Part shown: positions 1 through 6,729 of the stretch, piece after piece
How positions within the stretch are numbered: position 1 is the first letter of the stretch
Layout: each line of letters begins with the position of its first letter
The notes under the pieces: model-generated
Database searches by the model: none
What the model was told of the DNA's origin: nothing
Seen by the model: the letters and a program-made list of their open reading frames with translations, nothing else
Position numbers and translations under genes: made by a program
Assembly: GCA_003503535.1 (NCBI GenBank)
Contig: DOCI01000178.1
Coordinates: forward strand, 22,056-28,784
DNA length: 6,729 bases
Reading direction: 5' to 3'
DNA from: Planctomycetaceae bacterium
GTDB taxonomy: Bacteria; Planctomycetota; Planctomycetia; Planctomycetales; Planctomycetaceae

Positions 1-600
1 GCTCAGATTCATTTCCCGCAAGATGCGTTTGTAATCGGCTTCGCTCAATTTGTTATTGGTGGCTTGATCGATATGCATCGAAATTTGGTCGTTTGACACG
101 GCGAAATTGATTTTTTCCGCTTCTTTGAGCATCAGGATATGCATCAAGGCTTCCTGAGCAGGATCTCCATTGCCGCCGAACTGATAACTTCGCAGCATTT
201 GGTAATTCGGTTGCTCTTCATTGGAATTGGCAGCCTGAAACGCACGTGTCAGGAACTCATTGACGGCTCCTCGGCGTTGAATTGTACTGTTGAGTTCCGT
301 CTCGGAAATCTCACCAAATGATGTTTTGACGGCTGCATTAGCGGTGTAATCAATTTGAAATTGATTTCCCAGAATACCTCCAGCGACTCCGCCGACCAGC
401 AACCAGACCCAACTATGCTTCGCTTTCCCGGAAAGCCACCAGGCCAGTCCCAGGCCAACGAGGCAACCGAAAATCGGTGGGAATGCAGCCATGTTTTGCG
501 TCAGCGAGTCGAGCACGACAAATGCGAACATGGCCAGGCCGGTTAAAACGACCATCAAAACTTTTTGGTGCTTACGAAATACCGCGAACGGAGATTTCAT
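1..600 (-). CDS. Membrane-anchored SurA_N/PpiD-like peptidyl-prolyl isomerase family protein (3' part outside window)
   Basis: The minus-strand frame from an ATG at 600-598 stays open for 200 codons to the left edge, so the C-terminal part is missing. The protein starts MKSPFAVFRKHQKVLMVVL. A short basic N-terminus is followed by three hydrophobic stretches at about residues 14-32, 38-58 and 62-80. The rest is soluble and helical. Residues about 145-200 (QEALMHILMLKEAEKINFAV, then a 'vSNDQIS...LSEADYKRILREM' pattern) resemble the SurA N-terminal chaperone domain. A basic N-terminus with 'FRKHQK' before a membrane segment is typical, from memory, of planctomycete SurA/PpiD-like proteins. The expected role is folding of exported proteins at the periplasmic face. 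Any parvulin (rotamase) domain would lie outside the window, so enzymatic activity is not shown. The start is well supported: an in-frame TAA lies just upstream (612-610) and an AAGGA ribosome site overlaps it. The gene is divergent from topA. Family assignment is moderately sure; the reading frame is very sure. Confidence 0.75.
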   Translation of the reverse strand, partial: MKSPFAVFRKHQKVLMVVLTGLAMFAFVVLDSLTQNMAAFPPIFGCLVGLGLAWWLSGKAKHSWVWLLVGGVAGGILGNQFQIDYTANAAVKTSFGEISETELNSTIQRRGAVNEFLTRAFQAANSNEEQPNYQMLRSYQFGGNGDPAQEALMHILMLKEAEKINFAVSNDQISMHIDQATNNKLSEADYKRILREMNLS

Positions 601-606
601 TGTGTA

Positions 607-611
607 TCCTT
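607..611 (-). promoter_or_regulatory. Ribosome binding site of the SurA-like gene
   Basis: On the minus strand AAGGA is followed by six bases and then the ATG at 600. It fixes the start of the partial gene, because an in-frame stop (612-610) overlaps the site and rules out any start further upstream. Confidence 0.75.
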
Positions 612-641
612 ACAAACTGCTTCTAGAAGGTCCAAAGTCAA

Positions 642-670
642 TTCTCTGTTCTCAAATCCAGAAAAGAGAA
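642..670 (-). repeat. Imperfect inverted repeat in the leader of the SurA-like gene
   Basis: On the plus strand TTCTCTGTTC (642-651) faces GAAAAGAGAA (661-670) across a 9-base loop, pairing nine of ten positions with one internal mismatch. It lies 42 bases upstream of the minus-strand ATG, so it could fold in that gene's 5' untranslated RNA. No T-run follows on either strand, so it is not an intrinsic terminator. The stem is A/T-rich and could be chance. Confidence 0.35.
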
Positions 671-722
671 AGCTTTGTATTATGATTTATTGTGTCTGAT
701 AGAGACCAGCCGAGTTGGCAGA

Positions 723-739
723 ATCCGCTATCAGCGGAT
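723..739. promoter_or_regulatory. Perfect 17-bp palindrome, candidate operator
   Basis: ATCCGCT and AGCGGAT are exact inverted repeats around a 3-base centre (ATC). The site lies 123 bases upstream of the SurA-like start and 260 bases upstream of topA. The dyad has the size of a site for a dimeric regulator, and no T-tract follows that would make it a terminator. No regulator is encoded in the window, so the binding protein is unknown. A small hairpin in a leader RNA is the alternative. Confidence 0.4.
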
Positions 740-836
740 GATAATCAGTGGTTTCCAACAAGTGAACTGGGACTGTAATTGATTTTCACTCTCCCCGACA
801 AGCGAGTTTCCCGGAACTTGTTCTGGTTGTCCACTC

Positions 837-864
837 TTGACAGTCGACCCTCTCATCATTTAAC
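837..864 (+). promoter_or_regulatory. Possible sigma70-type promoter for topA
   Basis: A full-consensus -35 box TTGACA (837-842) is followed, after 16 bases, by TTTAAC (859-864), which matches four of six positions of TATAAT. Transcription would start near 871 and leave a leader of about 130 bases before topA. A competing candidate closer to the gene is TTGACT (942-947) with TAGAAA (963-968), but its 15-base spacing is short. Planctomycete promoters often match the E. coli consensus poorly, so this is tentative. Confidence 0.3.
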
Positions 865-999
865 CCTTTGTCGGAACTTCACCATTCGTTTACATGGTCA
901 CATGAGAGATCAGGACCGGTATTGCGAACATCTTTCGGGAGTTGACTGGCTCGTTTTCGTAATAGAAATACGTCAATCAGCAAGGATAGTTGGACATAA

Positions 1000-3657
<2,658 letters not shown>

Positions 3658-3737
3658 GTTGAGTAGCAATTGGAAAATTCCGGCAGGTTGCATCTGCTGA
3701 TAATCCCATTGGCAAATCTATTTTTGTATGTGCGAAC

Positions 3738-3769
3738 GAAGCCAGCATTCAAATAAGGATGTTGGCTTC
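3738..3769. repeat. Stem-loop downstream of topA
   Basis: GAAGCCAGCAT (3738-3748) pairs with ATGTTGGCTTC (3759-3769) over eleven positions including one G-T wobble, with a 10-base loop. It lies about 80 bases after the topA stop. It may help end or protect the topA transcript, but no T-run follows on the plus strand, so it is not a standard intrinsic terminator. Confidence 0.45.
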
Positions 3770-3925
3770 CGGCTATAATAATTCCCAAAATTCTATGATT
3801 TCTTTCGCTCTGCATGTCCCATGAGGCACTCACTTTACGCTTATCAGGTATAGTGTGCGGGTTTATCGATTGTTTATTGATTAATCTGAGATTCCTTTGC
3901 ATTCAAAGTTGCAATGTGTTTCATT

Positions 3926-3952
3926 ACATACTGAGAATGTATGGAAGTATGT
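3926..3952. repeat. CATAC/GTATG repeat cluster before the His-rich protein gene
   Basis: ACATACT (3926-3932) is an exact inverted repeat of AGTATGT (3946-3952). A second GTATG (3939-3943) lies between them and can pair with the same CATAC. The two GTATG copies are eight bases apart. The cluster lies 65-91 bases before the ATG at 4017. It could be a binding site with repeated half-sites, or a leader RNA with two mutually exclusive small hairpins. Confidence 0.35.
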
Positions 3953-4016
3953 TCACCACGCAGAGTGGAGTTTACATTTGCAGGCTGAGGAATAGTCGGC
4001 CAGAAGGATTAGGACA

Positions 4017-4697
4017 ATGGGAAATTCAAAAGCGGTTTATCAGGGGGCATTATTAAGCATGGGTTTTTGCTTGATAGCAGCCGTGACGACGAATGTGGAA
4101 GCTCAAGGAAAAATGAATCGCGGGAAAAATCTGAGGCAAGAAGATCGAGCCCGTCCTGGAACATGGGATCATGTGGATGAGCTGGCCGTGGACCTTGCCA
4201 ACCTGGCCCAGGATTTGCATGACGAAGTGCATGTGCATCTGGAAGGGCATCAGTATTTTCGGCACATTGATGGTCATGCCGAGAAAATTGAGGAACTCTC
4301 CGAGCATATCCACGATCTGGCTCACGAAGGTGGAAATATCAGGCATCTCCGCGAAGATGTGATTGAACTCGATGAAGAAGTTCACCACGCAGATGGAGTC
4401 ATTACGGATATCGCCCGCAAAGGAGTTCGAGCACGCGATTTCGATGGGGGAGTTCGCCAGACTCGACGAATTGTCGATGCAATGATTGCCATTCTGCATC
4501 ACTTGGAAGAGGATCTTACAGAGATGGATCCTTCTTATCGAAATGCCCGATATCGCCCTGATATCGATGATCATCTGCATAATCATCGTCGTCCTTCAGA
4601 AGATTATCACGATCGATATCCTGGTCGCTACGACAGTCGAGATCGATACTATTACAACCGTTCACCCGGCCATATGCACCATAATCATATTCGATAA
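4017..4697 (+). CDS. Secreted histidine-rich helical protein of unknown function
   Basis: This 226-residue protein is not assigned to a named family. Residues 1-29 form a Sec signal peptide: a Lys near the N-terminus, a hydrophobic core at about 11-25, and a likely cut after Val-Glu-Ala29. Cys18 does not sit in a good lipobox, so a lipoprotein is unlikely. The mature part has 23 His in 197 residues and no Cys. It is predicted to form about four acidic amphipathic helices: 50-76, 84-104, 109-134 and 146-170. Each carries a hydrophobic-His-[Asp/His] motif: LH68D, IH99D, VH123H and LH161H. H68/H72 and H99/H103 have the HxxxH spacing of helical metal sites. The tail from about 172 is rich in Arg, Tyr, Asp and His and is probably disordered. 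The start is supported by AAGGA (4004-4008) eight bases upstream and an in-frame TAG (3993-3995). It is a single-gene unit closed by its own terminator. Metal binding or an envelope-stress role is only inference. Confidence 0.85.
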   Translation: MGNSKAVYQGALLSMGFCLIAAVTTNVEAQGKMNRGKNLRQEDRARPGTWDHVDELAVDLANLAQDLHDEVHVHLEGHQYFRHIDGHAEKIEELSEHIHDLAHEGGNIRHLREDVIELDEEVHHADGVITDIARKGVRARDFDGGVRQTRRIVDAMIAILHHLEEDLTEMDPSYRNARYRPDIDDHLHNHRRPSEDYHDRYPGRYDSRDRYYYNRSPGHMHHNHIR

Positions 4698-4739
4698 GTT
4701 GTAGAATTTCGATTTCGAAAAATTCAATGAATCTCACAG

Positions 4740-4767
4740 ACGCACGACTTCCTGTTGTGCGTTTTTT
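4740..4767 (+). terminator. Intrinsic terminator of the His-rich protein gene
   Basis: ACGCACGAC (4740-4748) pairs with GTTGTGCGT (4754-4762) through nine positions including one G-T wobble, around a 5-base loop (TTCCT). A run of six T (4762-4767) follows. It lies about 43 bases after the stop of the plus-strand gene. The T-run overlaps the stop codon (4768-4766) of the converging minus-strand gene. On that strand no T-run follows the hairpin, so it should work mainly in the plus direction. Confidence 0.85.
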
Positions 4768-5215
4768 ATTTGATGGAGACAAAGGATCCGGAATGTTGAG
4801 CGGCGATTTTATCTGCACAGAAAATTGTTGAAGTCAACTGCAGTCGACCTCTTCCTTTCTTCTGATAGATCTTCAGAAAGCGATCCCATTGAGCATCGTC
4901 TTCAGTTCGACACTCGGCTTCAAATGCATCTGCGATTGGGGTTAGAAACGTAGTTTCGCTCGTTTGTACAACGATTTTAGGAGATTCCTGCAATTCTCGC
5001 ATTCGTAGATTGATCAATAACCAGCAAGCCAGAATTCCTGCTGTCGAAATGCTGCCGCCGAATGCGGTCTCTCGATGATTGACATTTTCGCTCAAGGGCA
5101 GAAGAATCCTGGCCCCTTCCCAGGTCGCTTCCAGCACTTCAATTCCCATCGCTTTACAGACGGGAATATTTTTATGCAGGTACTCGGTCCACTGTTCGGG
5201 ATTCAATTTGCTCAT
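4766..5215 (-). CDS. Stand-alone YiiD_C-type hotdog thioesterase-like protein
   Basis: This 149-residue protein matches the thioesterase-like hotdog domain found at the C-terminus of E. coli YiiD. Its signature is the stretch around N44-V-N-H-R-E-T-A-F-G-G-S55, followed by a hydrophobic helix (about 56-70, containing CWLLINL) and a later beta-strand region ending near 'STIFC'. In E. coli the domain is fused to a GNAT acetyltransferase; here it stands alone, with no acetyltransferase in the window. It is probably cytoplasmic, as it has no signal peptide. The likely substrate class is acyl-CoA or acyl-ACP thioesters, but the actual substrate is unknown. The ATG at 5215 has no clear Shine-Dalgarno site and no better start lies upstream in frame, so initiation may be weak or leaderless. 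It lies 113 bases downstream of the sulfatase on the same strand, with a hairpin between them, so co-transcription is uncertain. Confidence 0.82.
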   Translation of the reverse strand: MSKLNPEQWTEYLHKNIPVCKAMGIEVLEATWEGARILLPLSENVNHRETAFGGSISTAGILACWLLINLRMRELQESPKIVVQTSETTFLTPIADAFEAECRTEDDAQWDRFLKIYQKKGRGRLQLTSTIFCADKIAAQHSGSFVSIK

Positions 5216-5261
5216 TGAGATTATTTGATTTTGCGAGGCGATTGAGAGAAATACGACTTGG

Positions 5262-5296
5262 TGATCAACATTACCCGATCGGTAATTTGTTAATCA
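5262..5296 (-). repeat. 14-bp interrupted hairpin or operator between sulfatase and thioesterase genes
   Basis: ATTACC (5270-5275) and GGTAAT (5281-5286) are exact inverted repeats around CGATC. Outside them TGATCAAC (5262-5269) pairs with GTTAATCA (5289-5296), with one wobble and a 2-base bulge, giving 14 pairs in all. It begins 33 bases after the sulfatase stop and ends 47 bases before the thioesterase ATG. No T-run follows on the minus strand, so it is not a textbook terminator. The compact inner dyad could equally be a regulator site for the thioesterase gene. Confidence 0.5.
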
Positions 5297-5328
5297 AAAC
5301 TCATTAGCGACAGATACGGTCCTGCTGC

Positions 5329-6729
5329 TTATTCTTTGTTGAGAATCTCTTTCCGCATTGCGGATAGTTTTTCGACAATCTCAGGATGCTCTAGCCAGAG
5401 GTTATCCTGCTCACCTTTGTCGTAGCCGAGATCATACAGTTGACCTTTGGGGCCGCCAGAGACGGGAGCAACTTTACTTGGCTTGGTGAAACCACTGGAT
5501 CCTAAATTGGTGATCAATTTCCATTGGCCACTGCGGATCACATTCCCGGAGTGATGCTGCAGCATCACACGCTCACCACGTGGCCAGGGCGAATCCGTTG
5601 GCAATTCGATGAGCTCTGCGAAACTGCGTCCGTCCAACGCTGAAGAATGGTCACTGGCCACTCCGGTCATTTCTGAGACTGTTGGCAGCAAATCAATAAA
5701 TCCGATCGTCTCATCACATTCCGACCAGGCGGGAATCTGATTGGGCCAGCGCATGATGAAGGGAACGCGATGACCACCTTCCCAGGCATCTCCTTTCATA
5801 CCCCGAAATGGTCCTGCACTGTTGTGGTGGTAGCGTTCTTCATCAACATCGTACCAGGTGGGACCGTTGTCGCTGGAAAAAATAACCAGCGTGTTCTTGG
5901 CGGAATTCGTTTTATCGATTGCATTGAGTACGCGTCCGACAACGTCGTCGACATGGGCGACAAATTCGCTGTAAAGGCCGGCTTCACCAAGACCACGAAA
6001 TTTATCAGCAGGTAACCAGGGAGTATGCGGTGCAGGCAAGGCCAGATACAGGAACTGAGGTTTTTCAGTAGCGTTGAAGTCCTGCTGAATTGTTTCGATC
6101 GCTTTCGTCGCGAAAACATCCAGAACATCTTCCATGATAAAATTCCCCGCCCGCAAGCCTTCCCGCCAGAACGCTCCCTGAATTGGGCTCCATCCGGGAG
6201 AGGAACTTGCATCGATGGGAATTGTAGGGGGCGGTGAAGCCATTTTATTTTCGATGTAATAATAAGGGGGGATATCCAGAGATGCAGGCATTCCAAAATA
6301 CGATTGAAAGCCACGATCAACCGGTCCACCTTGCAACCCCGCGGCGAAGTCGTAGTCGTATCCATCTTCAAAACCGAGGTGCCATTTGCCAATCATTCGA
6401 GTTTGATAGCCGGCTCTCACCAGGAGTTTTGGAACCGTATCTTCCTCTGCTGAAATCAATGGTTCCTTCCGCCAGTCTCGATGATGTCGAAAAGGGTATC
6501 TGCCTGTCAGCAAGCCGTAACGTGAAGGATGACAAACTCCTCCAGCCGCGTGAGCATCAGTAAAGCGCATTCCTTCTTTTGCCAATCGATCAATATTGGG
6601 GGTAACGCACTTTGATTGAGAGTTGTAGCATTGAGGGTCCCCATACCCCATGTCGTCGGCAAGTATCAAAACTATGTTTGGGCGATCGTTTGACTCAGCT
6701 ATAAGTGGTTTGGTATAAAGGGTTTGTGG
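5329..6729 (-). CDS. FGly-type sulfatase (arylsulfatase family, 5' end outside window)
   Basis: The minus-strand frame is open from the right edge to a TAA at 5331-5329, giving 466 visible residues. It hydrolyses sulfate esters and is expected in the periplasm or outside the cell. Numbering from the edge, RPNIVLILADDMGYGD (about 16-31) gives the first calcium-binding Asps, D25 and D26. C66-H-P-S-R followed by LLTGR is the site where Cys becomes formylglycine, the catalytic residue (codon 6534-6532). Other active-site residues are present: K115 and H117 (GKWHLG), H235 (PHTPW), D287 and N288 (SSDNGP) and K312 (GMKGDAWEGG). The C-terminal subdomain has the usual 'QWKLI...LYDL...E.DNL' pattern. 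The family normally has a signal peptide before the RPN motif, which would lie beyond 6729. A TTG at 6669 falls inside the conserved motif and is not the start. The natural substrate cannot be told from sequence; sulfated polysaccharides are the usual guess in planctomycetes. A formylglycine-generating enzyme is needed and is not in the window. Confidence 0.96.
   Translation of the reverse strand, partial: PQTLYTKPLIAESNDRPNIVLILADDMGYGDPQCYNSQSKCVTPNIDRLAKEGMRFTDAHAAGGVCHPSRYGLLTGRYPFRHHRDWRKEPLISAEEDTVPKLLVRAGYQTRMIGKWHLGFEDGYDYDFAAGLQGGPVDRGFQSYFGMPASLDIPPYYYIENKMASPPPTIPIDASSSPGWSPIQGAFWREGLRAGNFIMEDVLDVFATKAIETIQQDFNATEKPQFLYLALPAPHTPWLPADKFRGLGEAGLYSEFVAHVDDVVGRVLNAIDKTNSAKNTLVIFSSDNGPTWYDVDEERYHHNSAGPFRGMKGDAWEGGHRVPFIMRWPNQIPAWSECDETIGFIDLLPTVSEMTGVASDHSSALDGRSFAELIELPTDSPWPRGERVMLQHHSGNVIRSGQWKLITNLGSSGFTKPSKVAPVSGGPKGQLYDLGYDKGEQDNLWLEHPEIVEKLSAMRKEILNKE

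Larger units (their letters stand above)
601..999. other. Divergent intergenic region between the SurA-like gene and topA
   Basis: This 399-base gap must carry the promoters of both flanking genes, which point away from each other. It contains a 10-bp interrupted hairpin (642-670), a perfect 17-bp palindrome (723-739), a TTGACA box (837-842) and a second, weaker TTGACT box (942-947). The octamer CGGAACTT occurs twice, at 812-819 and 872-879, 60 bases apart, which may be chance. Short frames here lack a ribosome site or overlap topA out of frame, so I see no real gene. No tRNA or riboswitch fold was recognised. Confidence 0.7.
3658..4016. other. Intergenic region between topA and the His-rich protein gene
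   Basis: This 359-base stretch carries a stem-loop soon after topA (3738-3769) and a CATAC/GTATG repeat cluster (3926-3952) nearer the next gene. TATAAT occurs at 3774-3779, but I find no matching -35 box at proper spacing. TTGCAA (3909-3914) followed after 18 bases by GAGAAT (3933-3938) is a weak promoter candidate. An 80-codon frame starting at 3814 lacks a ribosome site and runs 40 bases into the next gene, so I do not call it a gene. Confidence 0.65.

Noticed and set aside
139..685. Several short plus-strand frames (139-321, 355-546, 491-685)
   Set aside because: They lie mostly antisense to the SurA-like gene, whose minus frame is open with a good ribosome site and a recognisable domain pattern; their proteins look like nothing known.
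812..879. CGGAACTT occurring twice, 60 bases apart
   Set aside because: Only eight bases are shared and the surroundings differ; chance is the simpler explanation.
3774..3779. TATAAT as a promoter -10 box
   Set aside because: No -35-like element at 15-19 bases upstream, and it follows a stem-loop that can explain the A/T-rich flank.
3814..4056. 80-codon plus-strand frame upstream of the His-rich gene
   Set aside because: No ribosome site before its ATG, it runs 40 bases into the next gene, and its composition is that of non-coding DNA.
4053..4586. 177-codon minus-strand frame opposite the His-rich gene
   Set aside because: It is a shadow of the His-rich gene: the His and Asp codons read in reverse give Met, Ile and Val. 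The plus frame has a signal peptide, ribosome site and terminator.
4704..4725. Small hairpin GAATTTCG / CGAAA..TTC after the His-rich gene
   Set aside because: A/T-rich, needs a 2-base bulge and has no T-run; the neighbouring 4740-4767 hairpin is a far better terminator.
6667..6669. TTG as start codon of the sulfatase
   Set aside because: The frame continues upstream to the window edge through the conserved RPNIV motif, so this Leu is internal.

Overview
The window looks like chromosomal DNA from a planctomycete (Planctomycetota). This rests on the combination of genes: a secreted FGly-type sulfatase (a family strongly expanded in that phylum), an N-terminally anchored SurA/PpiD-like protein with an extra-long membrane anchor, a type IA topoisomerase ending in a lysine-triplet tail, and a His-rich secreted protein of a kind I associate with planctomycetes. 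Base composition is balanced, and nothing suggests recent transfer. I see no tRNA, rRNA, CRISPR array, insertion sequence or phage gene.

Layout. Positions 1-600 (minus) hold the first 200 residues of a membrane-anchored SurA_N/PpiD-like folding factor that runs off the left edge. Positions 601-999 are a 399-base divergent intergenic region with a perfect 17-bp palindrome, an AU-rich hairpin in the leader of the minus-strand gene, and a possible promoter for the plus-strand gene. Positions 1000-3657 (plus) encode complete DNA topoisomerase I (topA). Positions 3658-4016 are a second non-coding stretch with an 11-bp stem-loop and a cluster of CATAC/GTATG repeats. Positions 4017-4697 (plus) encode a secreted, histidine-rich, mostly helical protein of unknown function, followed by a clear intrinsic terminator at 4740-4767. 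Converging on it are two minus-strand genes: a stand-alone YiiD_C-type hotdog thioesterase-like protein (4766-5215) and, upstream of that, a sulfatase (5329 to beyond 6729) whose N-terminus lies outside the window. A 14-bp imperfect hairpin sits in the 113-base gap between these two.

How the genes work together. There is no obvious single pathway. topA is a housekeeping gene that relaxes negative supercoils. The SurA-like protein, the His-rich protein and the sulfatase all act, or are predicted to act, in the cell envelope or periplasm. The thioesterase-like protein is probably cytoplasmic and acts on acyl thioesters. The region reads as ordinary core and accessory planctomycete chromosome rather than a defence or mobile island. 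The least explained item is the His-rich secreted protein, whose predicted helices carry HxxxH and HH motifs suggestive of metal binding. I found no convincing evidence of a new multi-gene system.
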